Notes: generated from the letters alone by a model not told the origin. A stretch of 64,000 nucleotides of DNA from Silene latifolia (GCF_048544455.1 NC_133526.1:12044001-12108000); one strand, 5' to 3'. Shown: positions 23,901-36,215, counted from the stretch's first letter. Numbers and translations: made by a program.

Positions 23901-24578
23901 CTAGTATAGTTCCCGTGCTACAGCACGGTATTTTTTAGATTTGTTTTATAAAGAAATTTTCTTATTAAATTAATTGTATAAATTAACTATACTTGGAGTT
24001 TAATGTTATAATGTACGAAGTACTAAATATAATCTTAGTAAGAGATAGAAAACGAAAGTTTATCACCATTAAAAGACACTTTATAAGTTATTTTTGTCTG
24101 AAACTGTTTTTACTTTACCATTAAAAATAACAATATAATGTTATATCGTTATATGATATGACATAAAATAAAATTAAGTGATGTAAGATCTAATTAAAAT
24201 GCGTATTGCCTTATAACGAAAACAGGTAAAAACAGTATACTACGCATTTAAAAAGACAATTTACAAATAATTAACTAATATTTTTTATTTTTATTTTTTA
24301 TTTACATAAAAATTTGTTACGTCATAGAAAACCATATTTTGAGTCTAGCTGATGAAGGATAATACTATAAAAAGGAGATTTGCGTAACTTTAGAGTGTAG
24401 AATCGATGAAGGATAACATTTATGGAAATGATTGTATACTAATAAATTAGGGATAATAATCAAGTTTTTTAAAAGAGGTAAATATAAATGTAATATTGTT
24501 TCCATATATAGTTTTGAGAGTTATTTTATTAGGCGGGAAAACTACTAAGAGTTTTTATTCTCTTAGTAGTAGGGGGGA
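23901..24578 (-). mobile_element. Non-autonomous Helitron (678 bp)
   Basis: On the minus strand it starts TCCCCCCTACTACTAAGAG at 24578, just after an A. It ends with the hairpin CCGTGCTGTAGCACGG then GAACTATACTAG at 23901, followed by T. The 5' TC, a 3' CTAG preceded by a short hairpin, insertion between A and T, and lack of a target duplication are the Helitron signature. It encodes no Rep/helicase. Confidence 0.85.
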
Positions 24579-25094
24579 TATATTTAGTCTCATCCACTTG
24601 TCATCTGTCTCATACGATATATATTAACTTAATCGATTGTGAGAGGGCAAATGAAGAAGATATGAGTGAAAAGGTAGATAGCAATACTCATTCATATTTA
24701 TCACAAGTCATAAAACCAGCAAATACAAAGTAACCAATGGTAACATTGAGAATCTTGACACTATTTATGGTCGTAGAGAATCTTTAATATTATTCTTAAT
24801 CTATAAAACAAAATATAGTCATGTGAGATCTTGTTTGATTTATCGTCATGAATGCTATAAGAATATCAATTTTTTATAATTTTTAATAATGTATAACTAA
24901 AGATATTCACGTTGCAAAACGTGTCTCGACAAGTGTGAAAAAGTCAATGTTACCATGGTATAGAGGGAGTATTGCATAACTACATGAAACTGATGAAAAT
25001 AACTAAGAGAAAGTGGTGGAGATTGGGGGCGGTCTAGTAGGTAGCGTAGTAGTAATAATAATAGTATAAGGGAAACTAAAAAAAAAGGACGAGC

Positions 25095-25655
25095 GCTCCA
25101 GGCCCCTACTAGCCCCTAGAGCTGGCAAAAGCTGACCCGACCCGAGAAACCCGACTCGACCCGTCCGAAACCCGACCCGATACAACCCGAAAATTGGGTG
25201 ACCCGAAACCGAACCGACCCGATCCAACCCGGCCCGATAACCGATAACACCCTTATTTTTTCCAACCCGAACCCGACCCGACCCGACCCGTGACCCGATA
25301 TTGACTCAACCCGATAGTGAATTAGCTTAATAATGGTGTAAATAAGACCAAATTGGCAATAATCTTAATTATTTTCACTTAAAATTACAATTAATGCACC
25401 TACACGTTGTTTAAACAGAAATTTACCCATCTAAAACTAAATACATAAGAGAAAATATATGTTTATAATATGACCCGATACTGACCCGACCCGACTTGCA
25501 ACCCGCTGATGACCCAACCCGAAGATGACCCGACATGAACCGTAACCGACCCGACTCGTCGCTAACCCGTCACAACCCGAACCCGATATGACCCGACCCG
25601 CTTTGACCCGACCCGTAACCGATCCGAGTGATCCGATTATCACCTCTACTAGCCC
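25095..25655. repeat. ACCCGACCCG-rich degenerate repeat
   Basis: Two dense blocks of short degenerate units (ACCCGACCCG, AACCCGA, TGACCCGAT) at about 25130-25315 and 25470-25640, separated by AT-rich DNA. Long open frames here are composition artefacts. Confidence 0.8.
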
Positions 25656-26040
25656 CCTCACTCCACCATTGGATGAGACTATTTCCGACATACTCGAAAC
25701 AATGAAAAAAAAAAAGCAAAAATGAAAATGATTTGAAAGAGTAAGAATAGAGAGATAGTTACATACCCCATGGGAGGAGTATGGGCAAGGCCATTAGAAA
25801 GCAAAAATCTCCTGTATGGATCATGACCAGTAGCATTAACATTAATAGCATTGCTGGTATTGATGGCGTAATGAAGCACTAACAACAAAAACAAACACAA
25901 GAATGCGTAATTATTCCCCATGTTTACTGATGGACCTACTACTACTCGTATAAATATGCTACACAGCTAATAAATTTTGAAGGCCTTTTGGCTATTGCTA
26001 TAAAATCTTGGTTTCTCACATCCCCTGTTATAAGGCTGTG

Positions 26041-26050
26041 CATATATATA
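26041..26050 (-). promoter_or_regulatory. Possible TATA box of alpha-galactosidase copy 1
   Basis: The minus strand reads CTATATATATG about 120 bp before the start codon at 25921. The flanking DNA is alignable with the copy 2 promoter region. Confidence 0.35.
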
Positions 26051-26957
26051 GTCGCGATTCATGTATGGCCCGCGCTTTAGCTTTACGAGGATCATTTTGT
26101 GGCTATCCTTACTATATACGTCTCTTCTCTTTTCATTTTTGTCCTAATCTTTAATTCTGAGTATTAGGATTTAGGATAACCTTATATCTTCTCATCCTTA
26201 ACGTATCTATCATTACCACATTAGCACATTCCTCAACATTATCTTTTATCAATACTTGTTACTTCCTCCTCCATGACTAAATTTCGGTCAATAGGTATCA
26301 TTTTCTAGGTATAGATGTATCCGTTAATAGTTATCATTTCTATTTACACAAATTCTCATTAAAAATGGACATTATTTATCAAACTGGCCCAAAAAATCGG
26401 GTAGATTCTCTCATAATATGTAAGTGGGAATTAAATAGAAGACTCAAAAGCTTTCTCTCACTTCATGATATTGTGAGAGGGACATTATCCATCTTCACCA
26501 TGACGGATATTCCTCTTCAACGAGCATGTTGTTCTATTTATTGTAAACTTTAGAGTTTTTTCATGTAAAAACTACCTTATATTTAGGGGTATTTGTAAAA
26601 AAAAAAACTACCTTATATTATTTTTCTTGTTTTTGACTACCTTTGTTTTCTCATTTTTGGTCAAAAACTATCTACGCCGAAAATATGGCGAGATTTGGTC
26701 GATTTAATGACATTAAACTATCTCACACGACTTTCTTAACATCAAACAACAATGATCAATCATGCGTCAAACCAAAATTTAACTTGGATAAGAAAATTAA
26801 TAAATTTCACATTTCAATAATAACTACAAACATCTACTAAAGTTTAGCGTAAGTACTTTATGACTTCCCAAAATCAGGCCTTAGTAAGATTAAAACATAA
26901 AAGAGTCATGTGAGATATGTTAAAGCCGGAAAATAGATCAAATATGTCTAGATTCTT

Positions 26958-29742
26958 TTTTTTTTTTTGAAATCCCAAAGATGGGATTAATTCATTCCAT
27001 AAGAATCAAAATGAACAAGATCAACAACGTAGCGTGGAAGATCGCCAAGATCCCAAAGTTTACGACCGCTATGAATCGCACTTAACTTAGCTAACTCGTG
27101 CGCTACCCTATTTAAATTTCTACTAGCAAAAGACCAAGAGACAGACTCAAAACTATCACAAACTGAAAAAATATCGTCTAACAACAAATGAAAATCACTT
27201 CGTCCCTTCTCCTTTGTCAGCAACGCATCGACTAGAGGCTTGCAATCGCTCTCAACAGCTATCTTCGTGTATCCCCGTCTTCTTGCTTCCTGAATTCCGA
27301 TCACCATAGCTTCAGCCTCTGCCATCCGCACCTCCATCATCTCCTCTCTATGTTCGCTCAATCCCCACAGCACCTCACCCTCATTCCCACGGCAGATGAC
27401 CCCCAACCCCGAGCCCCATCCCTCTTTTACCCCTGCATCAACATTTATCTTCACCACCTCTCCATCTGGTTTTACCCACTGCCTTCTCCCACTTCCATTT
27501 CCCTCCCCTGTGTACGTACTTCCCTCCTCCTCACCCATCTCCCTACAAAGCTCCATAATTCTCCTTCGTACCTTCTCGATGTCTACACGTGTATTTTCGA
27601 AGACCCATTTATTTCGAGCTTCCCATAATGCCCAGCAACCCGTCATAAATATTTCTATCTCACCATCCTCCAACTCCCTCCACACATCCTCCACCCACTC
27701 CCTCACCCGCTCATACCCATCCGCCATCCGCACCTCCATTCCCAGCCTATCCCACAGCCCACCCGCAACCCCACAACCCCGAATAAGATGAAGACTAGTC
27801 TCCACTTCATTCTCGCAAACTGGACAGCCTGCACCAAACCCGCGAACCCGAGTAGCTAGATTGTACTTCGTGGCTATGGCATCATTACAGAGGAGCCACA
27901 TGAACACCTTGATTCTAGGCAACACCTTCGCTTTCCAGATTCGATTCCACAAAGCTTTGTCCTTCGAGTTGTCAGACGGACCCCCTTCATCCTCTCTTCC
28001 ATTTGTTAGCGCTCTATAGGCAGATTTGACGGAGTATTCACCATTTTTTTCGAGTTCCCATGTCCAGGCGTCCTCTGGCTTTGTGAGACTAATACGCATA
28101 CTAACAATTCTGTCATATTCAAAAGGGAGAAAGTACTCACGAACCTTATCCTTATCCCATGACGTACCATCCGGGCTCCATAAGTCAGCTACCATCATGT
28201 TTGCATCCGCATCCCGTCTTGGTGAAAGGACCCTCCTCGTCTGCGTGTTTGCAATCCATGGGTCAGTCCAGACTTTGGTGCTCATACCATCTCCAACCCG
28301 CCTTCTTAACCCCTTGAACAAAACCTCCCTAGCCTCTATAATCCCCCTCCACGTATAGCTCGGATTAGTACCCATACTAGCACTCATAAAATCACCCGCA
28401 GGAAAGTATTTGCCTCCCATCACACGAGACATAAGGCTGACCTTATTTGTGACTAATCGCCATGCTTGTTTTCCTAAGAGAGCCATATTGAACATGTGAA
28501 AATCGCGAAAGCCCAATCCTCCCATGCATTTCGGTTGACAAAGCTTTGACCATGCTATCCACGGGATCTTGCTTTTCCCGTTCGTTGACCCCCACCAGAA
28601 TCGAGACACAATTGACCGTAGTTCATCGCAAAAGTTGGCCGGCAATTTGAAGACACTCATTGCATAAGTCGGGATTGATTGGGCCACAGCCTTTATCAAA
28701 ACTTCCCGACCCGCCTTCGAGAATAATTGTCCTCGCCATCCCTGCAATTTCTTACATAATTTATCTCGAATAACACTAGCCACAACTCTCTTCGAATGTC
28801 CAATAACAGTGGGGAGCCCGAGATATCGCTCTTGTACTTCAACAGTTCGAACACCGAGTCTTGCAGTCACCAAATTTCTATCAGTCTCCCTAGTACCGCG
28901 GCTAAACGACACAGTGGTTTTGTCGAAATTAATAACCTCCCCAGATGCCGCAGCATACTCCTGAAGTATATTTTGTACGCAAATAGCTTCCCCAAGCTTG
29001 GCTTTAATAAAGAAAATGCTATCATCCGCAAAAAACAAGTGTGAAACCACAGGAGCAGTCGGTGCAATTCGAATCCCATGTAGCGAACCATTTTCAGCAG
29101 CACGCCTCACTAAACTCGACAAAACTTCGGCACACAATATAAATAGGTAAGGTGATAACGGGTCCCCTTGTCGCAGCCCACGCTCCGGCCTAAATTCCTC
29201 CGACGGGCTACCATTAATCAAAACGGAAAACGTGACCGATGAAACACACATCATGACGCGATTAACCCACCTCGAATCAAATCCCATGCGTAATAAAACC
29301 CGTTCCAGAAAATGCCATTCCACTCTATCATACGCTTTGGACATATCGAGTTTTAACGCCATATGCCCATTTTTATTTCTTGAGTTCTTCATAAAATGGA
29401 ACAATTCAAAGGCAACCAAAATATTATCCGTAATTAACCGGCCTGGAGTAAACGCACTCTGATTTTCTGACACAATATCCCCCAAAAACAGCTTGAGACG
29501 ATTAGCTAGAACTTTCGAAACTAGCTTATAGACCACATTACATAAGCTAATTGGGCGGAAATCGACCATTTTATCGGGTGCCTTCTTTTTTGGGATAAGA
29601 ACAATATGGGTTTTATTGATGCCCTCCGGAAAAGGTGCTCCTCTCAACACACTAAGCACGGTACGGACCACCGCATTACCCACAATGTGCCAGTAGGTTT
29701 GGTAGAAGAGTCCATTCATCCCGTCTGGACCCGGCGCTTTCA
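26958..29742 (-). mobile_element. 5'-truncated L1 LINE with RNase H
   Basis: Perfect 14-bp target duplication ATGTCTAGATTCTT (26944-26957 and 29743-29756). The poly(A) tail appears as a T-run at about 26958-26969. The element is cut at the start of the reverse transcriptase domain, so the endonuclease and ORF1 are missing; it could not have moved again by itself. The remaining frame is fully open and the target copies are identical, both signs of a recent insertion. Confidence 0.93.
26987..29742 (-). CDS. LINE ORF2 C-terminal part: reverse transcriptase, zf-RVT, RNase H
   Basis: About 918 codons with no stop. In order: KAPGPDG at the 5' cut; RT blocks IPKKKAPDKMVDFRPISLCN, KLDMSKAYDRVEWHFLE, GLRQGDPLSPYLFILC; the catalytic FFADDSIFF at about residue 240; RVT thumb/connection; the zf-RVT zinc-binding domain (WNRIWKAKVLPRIKVFMWLL, then CPVCENEVETSLHLIRGC); and a C-terminal RNase H (KINVDAGV, EAEAMVIGIQEARRRG, AVESDCKPLVDAL, VAHELAKLS) carrying the expected acidic residues. 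The stop is TGA at 26987-26989, shortly before the tail. No start codon is expected: the first codon is where the insertion was truncated, so any transcript would depend on neighbouring promoters. This is a plant L1-clade LINE with an RNase H domain. Confidence 0.93.
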
Positions 29743-30073
29743 ATGTCTAGATTCTTAGCGTAGGTAGTTATTGACCAAAAATAAAGAAAACAAAGGTAGT
29801 TGAAAACAAAAAAAATAATATAAGGAAGTATTTTTACAAATACACCTAAATATAAGTGTTCCGGGTGTAATTCCAGAGCAAGTTTGTTCACCACCCGCGC
29901 TTGTAAGATGACGTCTTTGGTTGAATCTTCCTTGCCTTGGTTGTTCTCCTCGGCCTCCCCTGCAACAATGAACGAACTGAGAGCTTGGCTTTGTGCCAAG
30001 CGTACTCACTCCGACGCTCAAGTCAGTAAACTCGAATGGACCAAGTTGTATGTTACTTGGCTAAGTATGTGTT

Positions 30074-31704
30074 TGATAGTAGGAAATTTGTCGTCTATTC
30101 CCTATACCAAAACAATTTATAAAACCCGAAAAAGTGTAGTATTTAGTCGGGGTCGAACTCAAGGACGGCGGGGGTTGCTACAAAGTTCGATTAAGAGTCA
30201 AGTTTAATCAAAATTAAAAGTAAGGGTTTTGGTTATTATCACTAGAGCAAGGACAAACAAGACGATGATAATGAATACGGTTAATTAAAAGCTAGGGCCT
30301 TCGGGGTCATCAATATGGTTTAGGGGCAAGCATGAAGATCAAAAAGGGTCAATGGTGAGAGAATAACCTAAGATGAAGAACCAATGTCTTGGCTATCTTA
30401 AGGATGGCTACTAATTTTCATTAAGTATCCCTCCTCTCCTAACAAACATCAAGACTCCCAAAAACTTTCATTCTAAGGGAGAATTAAGCAATAAAGGAAG
30501 AAAGGCAAAAGCTTTCACTTGAGCAAATCAACAAACACCTTGAGTGCAATGAATAGGAAAGTTAAACAATTTCACCAAAGACCAAAATATTCAAAAAATC
30601 ATGCCCATAAATTCCATAAAGAATCACCCTAAACCCTAGAAGGGATCTACTCACTCATGTTAAGGGAAATTATGCTAAATAGAGAAGAAAAACAAACAAC
30701 ACAAGGAGGAGACATAATGAAGGTTGTAACAATATCAAAAGACAAGGAAAATGTAAACAAATGATAAACAAGTAAAAGAAAGGAGAGGAATTATACCAAC
30801 AAAAGGAAAGATGGATGCTTGATTGATTAATAAGAAGGAAAACCCTTCAAAATCCCCAATACAAACTTCAACAAACAAGTGTAAACAATTGACTATTACT
30901 AGAACTAACTAATTCTTGCTAAATATTAATAATAATTATTGAAAGATTAGAACTTGATTAAGGAGGTATTACAATAAATATGGAATGTTTTTCAGATCTA
31001 GGGTTGTGTGCAAAAGGGTTTAAGGAGGGGGTATTTATAGGCTATCATTGGATTAAGGAAGGAAAGAATGAAAAAGCCCATTAGCGTGTAACGTGTTCCT
31101 GTGCCGGCGGGCCGGCTGCCGGCCTCATGTGCCGGCAGCGCGTTCATCAAAAACTGAGGAAGAATTGAGGTTGCGTAATTCCCTGCCGGTGGGCCGGCTG
31201 CCGGCCTGCCGGCAGAGGATTCCTCTTCTTGAGATTTTCTTCCATTTCTTCATGTCAGGTGCCTTCTGCCGGCGGGCCGGCTGCCGGCTACCTGTGCCGG
31301 TAGCGCGTTGCTTGAACTTTGGCCAAAAACTTCTTCAAAAATTTGACTAAGTATGGGATTGTGTTCCCCGGTGTGGGCATGCCGCCGCTCTGCGCAGAGA
31401 ACATCTGCTCAGCTTGTTTCCTCCTTTTTCTCCTCATAGCCATATCCCCTGCCGGCTGCCGGCCTGCCGGCAGAGGATTTCTTCTTCAAAATCCTTTATT
31501 TCCCTTTTCTTCATGTAAAGGCATTAGAATGCCTTTTCTTGCCCCAATTCCTCCATACTCGACTCGGTTCCTACAAAAGGACACACAAAATGACAAGTAC
31601 GGGGATCGGGCACAAATGCGAGGAAAGGCACACGAAACCGACTCGTTATGAGCCGGAATGCGTAAAAGAAAGAGGGAAATAAGGTGTAAATAATTCATAT
31701 ATCA
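30074..31704 (+). mobile_element. Solo LTR (1.63 kb), TGATAG...TATCA, nested in the Gypsy LTR
   Basis: Ends TGATAG/TATCA with a perfect 5-bp target duplication GTGTT (30069-30073 and 31705-31709). The intact Gypsy LTR at 39145 is a natural empty site. Features: GGTCGAACTCAAGGAC at 30151-30166, A/G-rich DNA, a TATA-like GTATTTATAGG (31031-31041), then a GCCGGC-rich palindrome cluster (31102-31474). It shares this layout with 60848-62171. No internal region or coding capacity is seen. Confidence 0.87.
31102..31474. repeat. Cluster of GCCGGC palindromes in the solo LTR
   Basis: Four blocks, at about 31102, 31182, 31266 and 31449, each combine GGGCCGGCTGCCGGC-type words with CTGCCGGCAG or CTGTGCCGG(C/T)AGCGCGTT tails. 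They can form strong GC hairpins. The first starts about 65 bp downstream of the TATA-like box. Confidence 0.85.
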
Positions 31705-32585
31705 GTGTTGTAGAGAGATAAGGAAGATGTTACCAGATGAATAGTGATTCTTAGGCTAAATTGTGGATCCTCTACTCAATGAGAGTAGAGGAGTATTTAT
31801 AGACTTTCACCTTTTGTCACGTAGTGGCCAAGTGGCCAAGTGGCTAGCAGGTGGAAAGACTGTTCTACCCTCGGCCGAGGGACCTATGGCAGGCCGGCGG
31901 GCCCTGTTGACTCACCGCCGAGGGGTCTTGGATATGAGTACGCTGATGTGTGCCCCGGCTACCTAGTTGTCTCAAATAGGGACCTGGAGGACAGGCTGCG
32001 TCGGTTAGGCTGTCTAGGTCGTTGACTTGTTGTGGACATCCTTGACCTTGCTCAATGTGTTGACTCGGTCAGCGGGTGCAGAATATGCCCCATCAATTTG
32101 CCCCCAGCGTAGTCTATGCCGTGGTATGGGCTCCGATATATGTTGAGCGTATATTCTGCGTAAGAAAACAATTTAAATCCCCGGCTTCTTCTCCCTCGGC
32201 TTACTTTCGTACGGGCCGTACCATATCCCCCCTCCACATGGATGTGTAATGGACATCAAATGTGGAAGAGAAGATGGCGGTGGCCGGTGGCCGGTGGACC
32301 CGAGGTTGAGAGTGCCGGTGTGCTTTGATTGCCCCGGCCGGTGCTGCCAAGCTCGGTTGATCATGTGGCCGGCGGAGAACAGATACTTAGGAATTTGCTG
32401 AGGGAGATGAATTGGCAGAGATATAAAGGGGCGTGTTGAAGAAGCTTGGTCACTATTGCATTGATTGACGTTCAACTGTTGCAATGATTGACATTCCGTG
32501 GTCGCATGTCTGACACGTGTCTGTTCGCTGATTGGCTGACGTTTCATGGGCTGTGCCCTGATTGGTCTTTCTTCATGGGTTTTTT

Positions 32586-32598
32586 CCTATAAATAGGG
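32586..32598 (+). promoter_or_regulatory. TATA box upstream of the Gypsy antisense region
   Basis: CCTATAAATAGGG on the plus strand, about 180 bp before the first ATG of the antisense region (32773). The orientation is opposite to gag, so it would be an internal promoter separate from the LTRs. Confidence 0.5.
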
Positions 32599-32772
32599 TA
32601 GTTAGTCCCTGAAATTGGCCACCAATTTCATTTTCTCTAAAATTTCCTTCTTGCTTAAACTCTCATTGACGGAACTTCTCTCTAGCCTTCAAACTTCTAC
32701 TCGGCGTAACCCTTTTTCCAAGGTAAACAATCAAATTCTCGATCTTTTCTTTGTTAAATAATTGTTGCTGCC

Positions 32773-35324
32773 ATGTCCTCTGCTGACGCCGGGCCTAGTA
32801 ATCGTGCGCCGGGGGGTTCCCCGTCGCGTCTTAATGAAGAGGAGATACTAGAGGCTATCCCGATAAGGTCTAGGGGTCCTAGGCCTCTTTCTCCTGAAGC
32901 TAATCCAGATGTTTTGGAGGGTTGGGAGGATGAGGAAGATGATGATGCTGAAGGGGCTCATCCTAATGAGGGGAGGCCGTATATCGAGGATCACGGCGAT
33001 GCCTGTAAGGCCTGCCCTGACCGCGCTTGGACCCATAAATTTGCCAGCTGTTCTGGTCCCGACGTTTTTGCGCGTCACTTCTACTTTGGCAGGGGGTATA
33101 GTATCGTCATTCCCGGGGTTGACCAGGCGGTCTGTTGCCCTCCCAAGGGCTACATCGGCGTGTACATCAGACACCTGGAGTATGGGCTCCGGTTTCCTCT
33201 GAATAAATACGTTATGGCCATTATTAGAGCCATGAACGTTGTCGTGGCCCAACTGCACCCGTTGGCTGTTAGGACCATAGTCGGCTTTGTCTGGCCCTGT
33301 CTCTTTAGGAGGGAGGTTCCGACGGTCAATTTATTTCGTCGGCTTCACCACCATCGACCGTCGTTTCCTGGTCGCGTCGGTTGGTACAGCGTGCAGACGG
33401 AGCCGGGTTACGTCTCCGTTGAAAAGCTTTCTTCCTGCAAGGGCTGGAAGGATCGTGGGTGTTTGTTGAGGTTCCGGAGGAATATCCCTTGCCCCGGTCC
33501 TTCCAGCACCAAGTCAATTTGCGGTGTGAGACTAAGGCGGAGCGTGACAGATGGGTCACCCCAAATAAGCTTAAGATGGATGCCAGCAAGGTCCCTCTTA
33601 ACGCCGATGAGGAGCGGGCGATGAAGCTGTTTGAGGTGGGAGATGATGGGTTGCCGAAGGGATGGATTCCTCCGACGCAGATCATTCTCCAGGATGCGCC
33701 GCTCTGCCACGTCGGCCTCATACCGGCCCTAGCACAGGGTGAGTGGGGTCGGTGTGAGGCCCCTTTCTGTTATTTTTAAATGTTCATGTTTCTTGAACTT
33801 TGATTTCATTCCTTCCACTTAACTGTTGCTTTGCTTCTTTTGCAGACCATTTTGGCCCGGACCTGTCGGAGGATATCCTTAGGAGAATGGGGCTTGCTGC
33901 AGACAAGTCAGTTGTTGATAAGCACCCTAAGGCTCTGGCTCGTGACCGCAGAACGCCGCCGAATGATCTCATGGATCAGCAGCTGAAAGGCTTAAATGCG
34001 GAGGCGGCCCAGGCGACGGTTATTGGTAATATGCCGCGCCGAACGCGGAAAACAAAGAAATCGGCGGTGACGGCGTCGACATCAGTCCCGCCTCCCATTC
34101 CTTCGATCCAAAAAGGGACAGTGGAAGTCGTTGATGTTATTGCTGGGGAGGACTCCGATGCAGAGGGATCTCCTCATGTTCGTAAGAGGAAAGAGCCTAC
34201 CCCTGCCACTGACGCCTCTGCTGCTACTGCCGCTACCGCCGAGGCCGGCAAGGATAAAGGGCATCCGACCAAGAAGGCCAAGCCCTGCGGTGATCTAACC
34301 CTGTGGCTCGATTTAGCCGCTCATTAGGGCGTTCCCCGATGACGGGCTCTCTGGTATGTCTATGTATGTTGACACAGATGCCTTGATTGGATTTTTTGTA
34401 GATCAACCGCCGCCGTCTACGGGTCACACTGTCGAGCGGCATGCCGAGAAGAAACCTGCGCAGGCAAGTGGCCAAGATGCCGCCGTTGTCACATCCTTCC
34501 CGAAGTCCACCCCACTCCAGGTTAGGTCGGAGGGCCTAAGCTTGGTTAAGTTGCTGTCAAAGTGGGCCGAGGTGGCCGGTAACCTCGTTGTGGAGCAGGC
34601 TCAGGCCATGGCTGAGGCTGCGCCTCAGCTTGAGCAGCTCCAGTCTGAGCTTGCTGCTGCGAAGGAGGAAGCTTGTAGGGCCAAGGTTGAGGCCGAAAAG
34701 GCGGTCCTCGCTGAACGAAAGTTTCGGGAGGACGCCGAAAAGGCACTAGTTGTTGAAAGGGCCAAGGTCGAGGCTGCGGATGGCAATGCCGCTAGGCTGC
34801 TGGAGGAGCGTGACCACTTTCGAGGGCTCGCGACCTCAATGCTAAGAGCTACCAAGAGCTGAGGTCCGGGTATAAGGCCCAGGGGAAGGTGATCCGGAAC
34901 AAGGACGCCGTCATTGCCCGAGGGAGAAGGACATTGAGATGCTCCAAACCGTTGTCCTTCCTAACATGTGCACCCAATCACGGGACTGGCCGAAGAAGCC
35001 GCTAGGGAAACAATTGGGGAGCTCTTTACTCTTGATGGCTCCTTTCCGTGGGGAAATATGATGAGTGTTCGATGACAAGCTCGAGGCCAAGGAGAAGGTC
35101 ATGAGGAGAAGGTCAAGGAGGAAGCAAGGGTGAAGAAGGAGGAAGATAAGGCCGCAGGGAAGGCGATACTTGCTGAGGATGCTAACGCGGCCAAGGAAGC
35201 TGAGGTTGAGGCCGATGTTGTCAAGAAGGCTGAGACCGAGGTCGGGGCTACCAAGGAAGCTCCTGGTTCGTCCACCAAGGGCGATGCTGCTAACCCCACC
35301 GATGGCGGGCAGCCACAGGCATAG
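32773..35324 (+). mobile_element. Antisense coding region of the Gypsy element (PF04195-like plus coiled coil)
   Basis: The plus strand, opposite to gag, has an acidic N-terminal leader (WEDEEDDDAEG), then a domain resembling PF04195 (putative gypsy-type transposon domain: RHFYFGRGYSIVIPG, LRFPLNKYVMAIIRAMNVV, AQLHPLAVRTIVGFVW, SCKGWKDRG). A Lys/Ala-rich basic linker (VRKRKEPTP, KKAKP) follows, then a long Ala/Glu/Lys coiled coil (QLQSELAAAKEEACRAKVEA, AEKAVLAERKFREDAEKAL). The function of PF04195 proteins is unknown. Antisense ORFs between pol and the LTR are known in Tat-lineage elements such as maize Grande. The region looks broken in a few places. Confidence 0.75.
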
Positions 35325-35979
35325 GGAGACGGGCGGTCGTCACCAGGCTCACCCGGCATCTCGGATAGCTTTAGCTGTTCGGGGGCCAACTATTAGGCCT
35401 TTTCTCCCTGCCATCTTTTGGCGCTTCAAATTATAAGTCTGTAACCTTTTGCTTTCTTTTTCCTTGTATTTCGTAACACTTTGGTAGGTAGAGTTTTGGC
35501 TTATCCCTATGGGGACGGCCGTCGTCTGTATTCTCCTTGCAATTATTTCCAATGAAGTTTGCTTTTTGGCCTTCGGCCTTGGCCGGGGTTTTGATCACCA
35601 CTCTTCACTTATCTTCTTGCGTTATTTAATTGAGCGCTTCTTTTTACCTTCGGCCGGGCCGAGGTAGTTTAGGATGCGTATCTCAACTGTGTTTAACGTC
35701 TTAAGCTCGGTCTTAATTTGCCGAGGGCAAGTCGCGTTTTACTCGTCTCTTCCCGGTCTTAATTTGCCGGGGGTAACGAGTTTACGTTTTGATCGGCACA
35801 GCACACATGTTAGCATATTGGCTCGTTCCCCCGTCACTCTCGGTCTTAATTAGTCGAGGTGATCAAGGTTTTGGCTCTATCTGCTGTGTACATATGTGGA
35901 GATGTGGGCTCGTTTCCCCGTTGCTCCCGGCTTTAGCCGGGTAATCGAGGTTTTTGCCTATCTCTTCTTGGTGTGGGCT

Positions 35980-36215
35980 GCCGTGGCGTCTACCACTTGG
36001 AGTGACTAACTGCGGCGTCTACCTCTTAGGGTGATCGCCGTAGCGTCTACTTCTTGGGGTGATCTGCGACGGCGCGCCTTCTTGATAGTGATCGCCGTGG
36101 CGTCTACCACTTGGAGTGATCTGCTGCGGCGTCTACCTCTTAGGGTGATCGCCGTAGCGTCTACTTCTTGGGGTGACTGCGACGGCGCCCGCTTCCCGAT
36201 AGTGACTATGGGGGG
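35980..36215. repeat. Tandem repeats inside the Gypsy element
   Basis: A unit of about 114 bp (starts at 35980 and 36094) occurs twice. It is built from shorter GCGTCTACC(A/T)CTT and GCGTCTACTTCTTGGGGTGA words. Upstream, 35600-35950, CGGTCTTAATTTGCCG-like words recur. Such untranslated tandem repeats are common in Tat-lineage elements. Confidence 0.8.

Larger units (their letters stand above)
17592..25921 (-). pseudogene. Alpha-galactosidase (GH27) copy 1, decayed
   Basis: Plant GH27 alpha-galactosidases remove terminal alpha-galactose from oligosaccharides and cell-wall polymers. Exon 1 (25921-25767) encodes MGNNYAFLCLFLLLVLHY, a signal peptide, then NGLAHTPPMG. Later blocks follow in order on the minus strand: KLGYKYVNI (about 20180), DDCWAELR (20030), LKIGIYSDAG (19720), [15 protein letters not shown] (19590), [10 protein letters not shown] with the nucleophile Asp (19420), [10 protein letters not shown] with the probable acid/base Asp (19160), ARPGGWN (18960), [18 protein letters not shown] (18800), [18 protein letters not shown] (18400), DPLGIQAKKV (18100), [20 protein letters not shown] (17800) and KMYILKPVA-stop (17592). 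Lesions: the WNSWNHF exon (about 20340) has a 1-bp shift and stops against copy 2; the acceptor at about 20230 reads GG; the KRST exon (about 19800) reads TTTTAA. The first intron has grown from about 1 kb to about 5.4 kb through insertions. Confidence 0.9.
29857..32095 (-). repeat. Gypsy LTR (3' LTR in element sense), split by a solo LTR
   Basis: Matches the other LTR (39145-39735) on both sides of an inserted solo LTR at 30074-31704; the LTR itself occupies 29857-30073 and 31710-32095. It contains a TATA-like GAGTATTTATAGAC on the plus strand. Confidence 0.9.

Noticed and set aside
25003-25691. Minus-strand open frames rich in Gly, Arg and Ser
   Set aside because: They arise from the ACCCGACCCG degenerate repeat and match no family.
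27350-29462. Plus-strand open frames across the LINE at 26958-29742
   Set aside because: Shadows of the long minus-strand RT/RNase H frame, which has clear domains.
30074-31704. CRISPR-like or satellite array from the GCCGGC blocks
   Set aside because: Spacing is irregular, units are unequal, and the block lies inside a TSD-bounded LTR of a plant genome.
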